A stretch of DNA of 45,968 nucleotides from Perkinsela sp. pyNocScin1 (lineage: Eukaryota > Euglenozoa > Kinetoplastea > Prokinetoplastida > Perkinselidae), in the NCBI GenBank assembly GCA_964019655.1, contig CAXHTR010000010.1, positions 1-45,968 of the forward strand. The letters are read 5' to 3'. This document shows positions 25,744 through 34,900 of the stretch, piece after piece (position 1 is the first letter of the stretch; the number at the start of each line of letters is the position of its first letter). Made by a program: the position numbers and the translations under genes. The notes beneath the pieces were generated by a model. That model was not told where the DNA came from, made no database searches, and saw nothing but the letters and a program-made list of their open reading frames with translations.

Positions 25744-26985
25744 ATGCGAGCTTTCATTCAGCTACACCGTACCTCGGGAAAGCTACCACGTATAGCCACT
25801 CGCCTCAGCACACATCAGCCCGCCAGGCAATCAGCATGTGGTGCTGCGCCGCTTCGACTCTACTGCTCGAAACCCGGGGACTCTGCCAAAGAAATCGCGA
25901 GCAAATGGAAGGCCTCCATTGGTATTACTTCCTTCAATCTCCAGAAAGAGCTTGTGCAGAGTGCCCTTCCGACGATGCTTGTCTTCTACTCCGACATGCA
26001 CCCCATATCGAAGAATTTCGTGGCCCGTCTCAAAGAAGCCGCCGCGCGGTGCAACGAAAAGGCCAATGCACTGTGCGTACGGGTGGCAACAGTATCGTGC
26101 GACCAGGAGATGGCCATCGCCCAGCAGTTTCAGGCCGACCGAATCGGTATACCTCTGACGTACATGCTCTACAAGGGCCAGATGCTCGACAGACTGAGTG
26201 GCGAACTCGATGCGGCAACGCTTGACAAGACATGTGAGGCCTTTATGAAAGCTGTGACCGAGCGATTCGGCTTCAAGGCCGCCGGCGAGCCACAGAAAGG
26301 CGCAGACATGCCAGCGGACGAGAATAGTGCAGCGTACCACGTGCAAGAGGCAAAAAAACTGCTTGAGAGCCCAGAGGTCGACTTCAACCGCGTCGATGCG
26401 ATGCTTGATAAGGCCCGAAAGATCTGCGCTGCACCGATTGAGACCTTCAAAGCGTCCATTGGGTTCGGCCAGAAGCGCATCACGCCGGAAATGATAGAGA
26501 AAATGAAGCACAACCCGCATATGCAGTGTATGGCGAGCACAGTGGGGACGCAACTTGCCGTTGCACTGCGCCGCAACGACACGAAGGCAGCGCTTGCACT
26601 CGCCCACACCATCCGCACAGATTTTGGTTGGGCATTGAGGGACGACCGGAACCTCGCACACGATGTTGTACTCGTCGAAATGGCCGACATCGCAACGTAC
26701 GACCCCGTAAAGCACGACCAGGCGTACTTTGATACCCCCGACAAGCTAGAGGGTCGGGCAGAAAAAGTCCTGCGGCTCGCATGCCGACAGTACGCCACTG
26801 GTGAAGGCGAAGCGTGCATTAACGAGCTCCTTGGTGTCATCCGGGCAGAGGCACAGCAGCGTGCCTCGCAGGCTGGCCAGAGCAAGGCGCGGCAGATGAT
26901 ACTCAAGTGCTTCGAGGCGCTCGGCGGAGAGTCGGCGGTCGTCCAAAACGCGCGAAAGACGCTTGCGCGCTATCTCTTTTGCTAA
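25744..26985 (+). CDS. Thioredoxin-fold protein with C-terminal TPR-like helices (CnoX/YbbN-like), lacking CXXC, 413 aa
   Basis: Residues 1-45 are rich in R, S and H and free of acidic residues (MRAFIQLHRTSGKLPRIATR), which suggests mitochondrial import. A thioredoxin domain follows (residues 55-170): LPTMLVFYSDMHPISKNFV stands where thioredoxins have W-C-G-P-C, and IGIPLTYMLYKGQ holds the cis-proline loop. Both active-site cysteines are gone. The remaining 240 residues are helical pairs (YHVQEAKKLLESPEVDFNRV; LAVALRRNDTKAALALA; ACINELLGVIRAEA), as in bacterial YbbN/CnoX, where a thioredoxin domain is joined to TPRs and acts as a chaperone holdase. A redox role is unlikely; a holdase or assembly role is inferred. 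Confidence 0.75.
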   Translation: MRAFIQLHRTSGKLPRIATRLSTHQPARQSACGAAPLRLYCSKPGDSAKEIASKWKASIGITSFNLQKELVQSALPTMLVFYSDMHPISKNFVARLKEAAARCNEKANALCVRVATVSCDQEMAIAQQFQADRIGIPLTYMLYKGQMLDRLSGELDAATLDKTCEAFMKAVTERFGFKAAGEPQKGADMPADENSAAYHVQEAKKLLESPEVDFNRVDAMLDKARKICAAPIETFKASIGFGQKRITPEMIEKMKHNPHMQCMASTVGTQLAVALRRNDTKAALALAHTIRTDFGWALRDDRNLAHDVVLVEMADIATYDPVKHDQAYFDTPDKLEGRAEKVLRLACRQYATGEGEACINELLGVIRAEAQQRASQAGQSKARQMILKCFEALGGESAVVQNARKTLARYLFC

Positions 26986-27075
26986 TGGTCCTTTTTGTTC
27001 AAATGTTGCGACCCCTTTTGACCGAACGCCAAAAATTCATCGCCTAAAGTACATTTTGTTTTTTTATGTGTGTAT

Positions 27076-27585
27076 ATGCCGGAGTTCCGACTGCTTATCG
27101 AATGTGAGTGCGAAGGAATAGATACCCTTGCCGCGACTGCAGAGTCAGTCTTCGTTCTAACGGCTGCGTGTGCCCACTGTGGTTTTACGCCGACGAAGCC
27201 GATGTGCGTTGACCCAACGGCAGCCCCCGCCAATGGCGATCAATCGCGGGACACCTCGAATCGTCAAGCGTGGAAATGTAGTGACTGTGGCAGGGAGGGC
27301 TCAATCTGTATCACTCCGCAGCTGACAGCACACAGGCAGCCGGGAGCATTTGTCATTGCTGTGGCTGATATACGCGGTGCCCTGGCCATCAGCAGCTGGG
27401 ATGCGAACCACACAGCGCTCACGGGACACACGGTAGCGGTCGTTTCAGAAGATGCTGACACACCGAGCACCATCGAGTGCTTTTTTGCCATTGCGCTGAG
27501 CGAGGGCGAGTGGATGGACTACGATGAGGAAAATGGTCAACCTGTCAGTGTGGTTGTTGGACGCACGCACGTTGCTCGAGTCTAG
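27076..27585 (+). CDS. CXXC zinc-binding protein of the CZIB/DUF866 family, 169 aa
   Basis: The start is the ATG at 27076 (MPEFRLLIECECEG); the codon at 27070 is GTG. Two zinc-binding pairs are present, CAHCG near residue 34 and CSDCGREGSI near 72, with the latter matching the C-K-x-C-x-R-E-x-S-I block of the family. The end EGEWMDYDEENGQPVSV corresponds to the conserved E-K-D/E-W-x-D-Y-D-E. Human CZIB (C1orf123) is 160 aa. The biochemical role is not settled. The gene ends only 105 bp before the RNA polymerase ATG. Confidence 0.88.
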   Translation: MPEFRLLIECECEGIDTLAATAESVFVLTAACAHCGFTPTKPMCVDPTAAPANGDQSRDTSNRQAWKCSDCGREGSICITPQLTAHRQPGAFVIAVADIRGALAISSWDANHTALTGHTVAVVSEDADTPSTIECFFAIALSEGEWMDYDEENGQPVSVVVGRTHVARV

Positions 27586-27690
27586 CTTTCTTTGCCCATT
27601 TCGACGGTACAAGGCCAATCAAGAGCGCAGCAACTTTACCTTACTCTTATCTTTCTTAGGGATTCATCATGCGTACTTTCTGGCTCGAAA

Positions 27691-30600
27691 ATGCGCTCTC
27701 GCCGATGCCGCCTGCTCTTCCCTGCCGAGCTACCTTCGCTTTTGCGTGCCGAGTGCGATTTTCCTCGCGGTGAGCCATCGAAAGCCCAGCCGCGGGTGGA
27801 TGTTGCAAAGAACTCGACATACAGGGCACTCGAAGGGCTCTTCGCGATCACGAAAGATGGTCTGAACGAGGTTGCGGGGTCGGCAAGCGCGCGGCGCTCG
27901 TACTCGGACATCGACCTCGAAGAGCGCTGTCTCAGTGCGGCTGCGATGCGGCATGGCGCGAAAAACGACGCAAAGATGCTCCTTGGCCGGGTCGACAACA
28001 TCAGCCGGAAGGTTTTGCCATTCCGCTGGCGCTGGCAGTATGTGCATAAGAATGCGATGGCATATGCGCTCCAGGCCGTTCTTGGCTCATCGCTGCGCCT
28101 GCCGATAAAGGATGATAAGCAAAAAGACTCGTTGCAAAAGGTTGTGCAATACGCGCTGCGGGACACGACAAAGCAGGCGTATTATCGCGAGAACAAGTCT
28201 CTGCTTGACATTCGCGTTCTGCAGAAGCATGTCGAGCGCGATGTCTTCGACGCGCTCTCTCGCGCTTTCAGTGAGAATAACCCATTCGATCGCATGGAGA
28301 GCCTGGAGACGATGCCCGTGTGGGCGCTCGAGAGCGGTGCGTCCGCAGCGGCCTACGCTCCGCTCGGCTCCTATCTCTCTGCAATTGTCACTGGATTTTT
28401 CGCGCTGCTCCGCGAGTGGGGCGTGGCCTTTCCCGCCGATAGTGCAGTTCCACTACTCCTCCGCGGGGTCGTCCGGCACGCCATAAAGCTCGAGCTGGAC
28501 CTGCACACAGCACTTCCTTCGTGTAAGCTCGAGCGCCGGATACCGCGCGAGGCCCGGGCCGATGTCAAAGCGCTCATCGAGATCTTTAAAAGCTTTATCA
28601 CGTACCCCATCGAGATGCTCAAACCTGTCAACCGCCAGTTCGACGTTATGTGCTACTACCTCGCCATCGAGGTACGCGCGCTGCGCCGGCGGCGAAATAG
28701 CGAAGGATTCGAGCAGCCCAGACCCACGAATGGTGCAGCTGCGGCCATGCAGCAGCTCGTCTTTACCGGAATCTGCGAGGTGAACACTGTGCTTTGCCGC
28801 CTCGGCGGCGTGCGAGACGTCATCTCGTCGCTCAATGTGCTCGTCAAAATGCTGTCTTTCGACACACTCGCCCGCATGGCCGAGGAGAAGCGTCACTTCA
28901 CACAGAATATTATCCAGCGCTGCTCGGCGGCAGCGAATCCGCGAGCGCTGCAGAACGCCATTCGGCAACACGCCCCAGCGGAGAGCGATATTCGAGTCAT
29001 CGTTCGTAAAGTCGCAGATGATGTCTTTGACATAATCGCTGACTGTATTGCGCGCGAAGCGATGAGCCTCTTCCCGACGCTCTCAGAAAAGCACCTCCAG
29101 ACGCACATGCTCACAATGAACGCAAAGCCGGCGAAGATGCGCGTGTACTACCCGATTCAGATTGAGCCGGGGGCGTGGGCCGAAGACTACGCCTCGCCCT
29201 ACCGCCACATCTCCGTTCCGATCACGACGGGTGGAAGCCGCTGCAGTGACCCAGATAGTCGGGGCAACATGCGGAAGTTCCTGAACTACATCGGCGGGAT
29301 CCCTTTTCGCCTCGACAGGGCGTCCATCTTCGTGCAGGAGGAGGGCCTGCGCCAGGGCTTCGCCTTCGACCGTGTCCCGGCCGCCTTCGGTGTGGCGAAT
29401 AGCAAGAGCGTCGACGAGCACAACGACGTCATCAACCAGCGTGGGTGGATGAAGACTGTCCTCTCGAACCTGCAGCACTCGCTCAACATCGAGCGATTCC
29501 ACGTGCCGCACCAGCTCGACTTCCGTGGAAGGGTTTACCCACTACCACAGATGTTCTCCATCGCAAGCATCCGCCAGTTCAGGTCGCTTTTGCGCTTCGC
29601 GGACGCGGTCCCGCTCGGCAGCGCAGGCTTCGATTGGCTCAAAATCCACGCGGCGAACATGTACGGGCTGACGAAGCGGAGCTTCACCGAGCGCGTGGCG
29701 TTCGTCAACGAGCACATGGACCTCATCCAGCGCTGCGCGAAGGCGCCGTTCAGCGAGAACTTCCACTTCTGGGCCGAGGGCGAAAACGCCCTGGAGTTTC
29801 TCGCAGCGTGCCAGGAGCTCGACGCAGCGATCGAAAGCGGCTGTCCCGAGAGCTTTCCGTCAAGCCTGCCCGTGCAGGTGGACGGCAGCGCGAACGGGCT
29901 CCAGCATTACTCGGCCATCAGCCGCGACCCTCTCGGCGCGGCAGCTGTCAATATGACGCCAACGGAGACCCCGCAGGACGTCTACACACACGTACTCGCC
30001 GAAATGCTCAAATTCATCGAGAGAGACGCAGCGGATGGTGTTCGGGCGGCCAGGCTCATCCTTGGGGACGGCACTGGTCTGAACAAAAAGCACCTCAAGC
30101 GGAGCACAATCAAGCGCGCGATCATGACACAGGTCTACGGCGTGACACAACACGGCATGCGCAAGATGATAGAGAACGAGCTGCGGAGCCAAAACGCAGT
30201 CCATTTGCTCTGGGCCCGCCAGGACATCATTGAGCTTGCGGGATACCTCCAAAAGCAACTCTCGCAGTCGCTCGGCATCGTCTTCGCCAGGTCCGACGAG
30301 GCGCGATCATGGCTGAAGAACACAGCCGCCCTCGCGTACAGCATCCAGCCGAAGCACATGCGCCAGCCGATTCAATTCACGACACCGCTCGGGTTCCGCG
30401 TTGTGCTCCCCTACCAGAAGCAGCGGAAGCGCGCGGTGTACGACTACGCAGGCGGTGTCGTGCTGATACCGGAGTACCTCGGCGACCCCTCAAGCAAGTG
30501 CATCACGTCCTTTTCCGCGAACTTTATTCACTCCTTCGATGCGACGCACCTCGCAATGACAGCGCTCGAGATGCAGCGCCGGAACCTGCAGATGACGTCG

Positions 30601-30834
30601 GTGCACGACTGCTTCTGGTGCCACGCGGCCAACATGGACACACTCTCGGCGATCACGAGGGAGCAGTTTGTCAAGCTGTACACGGAGAACGATCCACTGA
30701 CGAAGCTCCATAGCGACTGGACGCTCAAGTACGCGAGGGAGCTGCAGGACGCTGGGCTGTACTTCCCGCCGCCGCCGGCGAAGGGGTCCTATAACCTCGA
30801 GAAAGTCCTCAAAGCAAAGTACTTCTTTGCGTAG
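27691..30834 (+). CDS. Mitochondrial single-subunit (T7-type) RNA polymerase, 1047 aa
   Basis: It transcribes the mitochondrial genome. Motif A is PVQVDGSANGLQHYSA, with the catalytic aspartate at residue 731. Motif B is KRSTIKRAIMTQVYGVTQHG, with YG at 816-817. Motif C is SVHDCFW, with the second catalytic aspartate at 973. RGRVYPLP near residue 615 and KPMNRQFDVM-like KPVNRQFDVM near 310 also agree. It ends in an aromatic FFA, close to the conserved F-x-F/Y-x-A foot. The ATG at 27691 (MRSRRCRLLFPAEL) gives an arginine-rich targeting sequence. An earlier out-of-frame ATG at 27669 lies after the likely splice acceptor (TTCTTAG, about 27658) and would create an overlapping upstream ORF. Confidence 0.95.
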   Translation: MRSRRCRLLFPAELPSLLRAECDFPRGEPSKAQPRVDVAKNSTYRALEGLFAITKDGLNEVAGSASARRSYSDIDLEERCLSAAAMRHGAKNDAKMLLGRVDNISRKVLPFRWRWQYVHKNAMAYALQAVLGSSLRLPIKDDKQKDSLQKVVQYALRDTTKQAYYRENKSLLDIRVLQKHVERDVFDALSRAFSENNPFDRMESLETMPVWALESGASAAAYAPLGSYLSAIVTGFFALLREWGVAFPADSAVPLLLRGVVRHAIKLELDLHTALPSCKLERRIPREARADVKALIEIFKSFITYPIEMLKPVNRQFDVMCYYLAIEVRALRRRRNSEGFEQPRPTNGAAAAMQQLVFTGICEVNTVLCRLGGVRDVISSLNVLVKMLSFDTLARMAEEKRHFTQNIIQRCSAAANPRALQNAIRQHAPAESDIRVIVRKVADDVFDIIADCIAREAMSLFPTLSEKHLQTHMLTMNAKPAKMRVYYPIQIEPGAWAEDYASPYRHISVPITTGGSRCSDPDSRGNMRKFLNYIGGIPFRLDRASIFVQEEGLRQGFAFDRVPAAFGVANSKSVDEHNDVINQRGWMKTVLSNLQHSLNIERFHVPHQLDFRGRVYPLPQMFSIASIRQFRSLLRFADAVPLGSAGFDWLKIHAANMYGLTKRSFTERVAFVNEHMDLIQRCAKAPFSENFHFWAEGENALEFLAACQELDAAIESGCPESFPSSLPVQVDGSANGLQHYSAISRDPLGAAAVNMTPTETPQDVYTHVLAEMLKFIERDAADGVRAARLILGDGTGLNKKHLKRSTIKRAIMTQVYGVTQHGMRKMIENELRSQNAVHLLWARQDIIELAGYLQKQLSQSLGIVFARSDEARSWLKNTAALAYSIQPKHMRQPIQFTTPLGFRVVLPYQKQRKRAVYDYAGGVVLIPEYLGDPSSKCITSFSANFIHSFDATHLAMTALEMQRRNLQMTSVHDCFWCHAANMDTLSAITREQFVKLYTENDPLTKLHSDWTLKYARELQDAGLYFPPPPAKGSYNLEKVLKAKYFFA

Positions 30835-31017
30835 AGCATGGTGCAGGAATAGATCGTAGATCTGGAAGTGCGACCGAGCGTTTCCTCGAATTACACGATC
30901 GTATGCGCAGAACAGATCACACAGTCACTGGGTGAGCGATGTAACAAAATTTTCTTTTACTTTCGTTTGAATTTTTTATCTTTCGCATTTTGATTTCTTT
31001 CGTAAGCGCTTCAGAAA

Positions 31018-31305
31018 ATGACAAAAGGAACGACATCAATGGGAGAGCGCCGCCAGCGCAGCCACGTGCTGTGCCCACGCTGCGGCCGCCACTCGTACCA
31101 CGCCAGCCACAAGGTCTGCTCCGCATGCGCGTACCCACGCCCGCAGCGCAGGCGATTCAACTGGAGCGCCAAGGCTATCTCACGCCGCACCACCGGCACC
31201 GGACGCATGCGCCACCTCAAGATCGTGCAGCGCCGCTTCCGCAACGGATTCCGTGAGGGAACCGTCGCCAAGACTCCCAGCCACCGCAGCTACGCCAAGG
31301 CGTAA
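31018..31305 (+). CDS. RPL37: 60S ribosomal protein eL37, 95 aa
   Basis: A zinc-binding large-subunit protein. [12 protein letters not shown] at the start, the zinc cysteines C19-x2-C22 ([11 protein letters not shown]) and C34-x2-C37 (CSACAYP), FNWSAKAI and [12 protein letters not shown] are all family signatures. The leader is a fine example of trans-splicing signals: a long T-rich tract (30950-31005) ending GCGCTTCAG, then AAA and the ATG at 31018. No intron is present. Confidence 0.98.
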   Translation: MTKGTTSMGERRQRSHVLCPRCGRHSYHASHKVCSACAYPRPQRRRFNWSAKAISRRTTGTGRMRHLKIVQRRFRNGFREGTVAKTPSHRSYAKA

Positions 31306-31419
31306 GCGCTCATAGTAAGCTATATGTCTGAAATAAGGAAATACGTGCGCGTGGCTCGTTCATGCCTGGCTCATTTATGTATTTTGTTTTTGTATATCTT
31401 TGCTACACGCACACATGTG

Positions 31420-31872
31420 ATGCGGCTTATCTATTCTGCTTCAGCAAGACGAGTACCTCGCGCATTCTGGGCCTCATGTGCTTTCCACAGCACCTCGAAC
31501 ATTCCAGCCGACGCAAAGACGATAAAAATGCGCTGGAAGGGGAAAGCCTTCGGTGAGAAGACCGCCACCGCCAAGGTCGGCCAAACACTGCTTGAAGTGT
31601 CTCGAGCGAACGATATCTACCTCGAAGCGGCGTGTGAGGGCTCGCTCGCCTGCTCCACGTGCCACTGCATCCTCGACGCGAAGAGCTACAAGGAGGCGAA
31701 CACCCCCAAAGAGGCGGAGGAGGACTTGCTCGACCTTGCATTCGACCTGCGTCCCACGAGCCGGCTGGGCTGCCAGGTCGTCGTGACCGAGGAGATGGAC
31801 GGGTCAACGGTGGAGTTGCCCTCCGCGACACGGAACATGGCCGTTGATGGCTATGTAGCCCCTGCACACTAA
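31420..31872 (+). CDS. Mitochondrial 2Fe-2S ferredoxin (adrenodoxin type), 150 aa
   Basis: An electron carrier for Fe-S cluster assembly and related mitochondrial reductions. Cluster ligands are CEGSLACSTC (C-x5-C-x2-C) and the distal cysteine in RLGCQVVV. Other family marks are LEVSRANDIYLEAACEG and EEDLLDLAFDLRPTSRLGC. The start was set at the ATG at 31420 (MRLIYSASARRVPRAFW) because this gives a typical arginine- and serine-rich import sequence of about 35 residues. A longer reading from 31324 begins at an earlier ATG with a hydrophobic segment and cannot be fully excluded. Confidence 0.93.
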   Translation: MRLIYSASARRVPRAFWASCAFHSTSNIPADAKTIKMRWKGKAFGEKTATAKVGQTLLEVSRANDIYLEAACEGSLACSTCHCILDAKSYKEANTPKEAEEDLLDLAFDLRPTSRLGCQVVVTEEMDGSTVELPSATRNMAVDGYVAPAH

Positions 31873-31941
31873 ATGGATTTCTCTCGCTCACTATTTCCGC
31901 ATGTATGATGACTCAATTTTCATAGTAAAAATTTATACTAT

Positions 31942-34900
31942 ATGACACAGACACAAAGCCAAGGCGCCCTCCAGGCGCACATGAACCGCATTTTCACGCC
32001 GCTCCTTGCCGAGCCGCCGACTGAAGAAGCGATCGCTGCCGCATACCGTGTCTTCCAGTTCCATCTCACGGTGCAGAACGGAAGGTCACGCCAGGAAGTT
32101 TTCAAGGCGTTCCTCTTCATCATCCGCAAGCTCCTGGCACGCGCAGACGAAAGACCAGGGCTCGAGGCCCAGGCGGCGCCGCTCCTGCACATCTTCGCCC
32201 GCGAGGTCGATGCTCTGCTGCAGCGCCCGACTGTTGAGGCCATCGCCTCGCTCCAGGACGCCTTCCCGGTGGAAAGCGTCCGCGAGGTGGGCACGCCCAC
32301 GGTCGAGGAGTCGCCTGTCGACTCGCCGCTGACGGAAGAGGGCAAGGGCAAGTGGAAGGCGCTCGTGCGCGGCGACGCAAGGCAGAAGGTTTGTGAGGCA
32401 GAGGCTACGTTCGCAGCAGCGCAGTGGGTCGTGAAGCTCATCCAGTGGAGTGGGTGGAGCTTCGCGGCGCGCGTGCTGCTGTGCATGGCGCTTCTGCACA
32501 GCGAAGACAACGGCGCCAAGTGCGTGGGTCTCTGCGTTCTCTATGCTGTGATTCTACCCATGTGCGATGGCGAGGCGATATCGTCCTTATCGAAAGACGC
32601 TGTCGGCTACCTCGTGTCCGCGCTGGTGCGACCGGTACAAGACACAGAGTATATCCAAGGTATCGAGGCGTATCTCGAACAGGTAGTGGATGAGTCTGCC
32701 AAGCGGCACATCGTTGCACAATGTGCACAGACTGTGGCGCTTGCGGACACTGCCACTGATGCGCTGCCAGCGTTCGATCTTTTCGATCTGCTGATGCAAA
32801 TCGGTGCAGCATGGACCCAGCCTCCAGTCTTGGCCACGCTCTTCAAGCAAATCTCGGCGAAGAATGCGTTCGCACCGCAGCAGATCGCCAAGGCGCTCTG
32901 GCGGTGCCTCACGCAGGACTTCACCGCTCCAGCGGAAAGTCCTGAAGAACTGCAGGCGACCGTATCGCATGTACAGCAGCTTCTGAACGGCGCGACCGGC
33001 GACCCTTGGAGACCAGTCACACCCTCCCCAGGAGAGCCACTTATGTACGCAAAGCTTCTGGTCGACGCGCTGCACGAAGCACTGCCACACGATATCCGCT
33101 GGGACGCTGTCTGGCGGGCGCTCGACACGCCCTCGATCGTATCGCTTGATGCAGAGACATATGCTCTACTCAGTGAGCTCATCGACTATGCGCAGCACGA
33201 CGTTTTTCTCAAAGACGGTGACGCAGCTGAGGGCTCGCTCTCGCGCGAGGGTCTCGAAAAGCAGGTGCTGCTCTACGCCTGCTGGGGCAACTACCGCCTC
33301 CAGCTCGACTGGATTGGACACGCCTTTCTCGGTGAGCCCAACTGGTGCGAGAAGAGAGACATCATGTCCACGCTCCTCCGCATCGCTGAGCGGCCAGCCG
33401 CGCAGCAACAGGTCCACTCGCTCTTCATGCGTGCGTGCGAGAGTCCAGGAAGCACACAGGCCGAGCGCGAGTTCCGCGGCATCCGTTTTGCACAGTTCCT
33501 GCTCTACCACGCACAGGGGGCGAACGATACCTTCTGCACGGGTCTGATCAGCGATATCTTCCAGTGCACCTTCGCGAAGAAAGACACCGAAGAGATCGAC
33601 GGCGCGGCGCTCATGGACTTCATCGAGGTCTTCTCCAAGCTGTCGAAGCAGACTGACGATAGCGAAGAAGTCCTCCACCACACCATTCCGACAGACGCGG
33701 ACACCCGCTGGATGCACACACTCGCTGCCGCGCTCCTGCAATGCGCCCGCAAAGGTTCTATCTCAACGCCTATGCTGCTCTCCTTCCTTGGAAAGATCCC
33801 AGACTCCGCCTTCGTGACAGCGGTGCTTACGCAGGCGCCCACTGCCATCGCCTTCGCAGTGTTTCAGTCGACCGAGGTGCAGGCGCACATGCCAGCAGTC
33901 CGCGGGTGGATCGCCAGTACGTTCTTCGAGCCGCAGCGCACGGAGAGCTTTCTGCATCCCGCAAGCTTTATCCAGGAAACGGCGCACTGGATCGACAAAG
34001 AGCTCAGTGCGCTCGAGAAAGAGACAATCGTAACACACAAGGAAAAGCTCCACGCTATGCTCGGCGTGCTCAGCTCCTCGTTCTGCTGCCCGTCCGCCCT
34101 GCAGAGCATCGAGGGGACGAAGCACCGCCTCCACGAGGCGCTCCTGACCGCCGACGTCCTTGACCCGACGCTCGTTCCGCACCCGGTGCTCCTGAACAGT
34201 GAAGACGCAAGCGATGCCGCATCCGCTATGGCCACGACGTTTCCCATCCCAATCCCGTCCAGCAAGCTCTCGCCCGACGAGTACGCGCGCAGGCAGGAGC
34301 TCCAGGCCAAGCGCGACGCGGAAGAGCGCCGCTGGGCCGACGAGACGGCAGCTGCGATGGTCCAGCAGGTCTTCGCTGGCAAGCTCGCACCTGACGCTTT
34401 TCTCCAGGCGCTCGCCGAGGTCAAGCGGAAGGCAGCGAAGAAAGCGCGAGACCTTCTGCAGGAGGCGAAGGACCGAAAAGCGAACGACGGACAGCGGTAC
34501 AAAAAGCCACAGAACCAACGCCAAGCGACGGCCCTCTTTACACGCATCGTCGACATGCTCTGGGCGGAATGCCCAAAGTTCGCCGACTACCCAGCCGCGG
34601 CGCAGGGCATCGCTGTCAAAGTCCTGGGCGGTGTCATTCTGTACGACCTCTTCCCGAACGCCGCTGACGAGGCCAAAACGATCACAGCGCTTCTGAAATT
34701 TGTGCTCCAGAGCATCGGCAAGCCGAAAAAGCCGGCCGCCCAGAAGTTCGGCATACGCGTGCTCGCTGTCTTCCTGGCGCGCGTTCCGCAGTGGCCGCAA
34801 TACTGCAAGCACCTGCACGTGCTTCTCCACGCCCAGGGCATTGGCAAGGAGCTTCGGGACACTATCCCGACGATACAGACTGTGCTCGCCGAGGCAGAGG

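Noticed and set aside
33763-34830. 355-aa minus-strand ORF inside NOT1
   Set aside because: Shadow of NOT1; no domain, and it lies on the wrong strand for the cluster.
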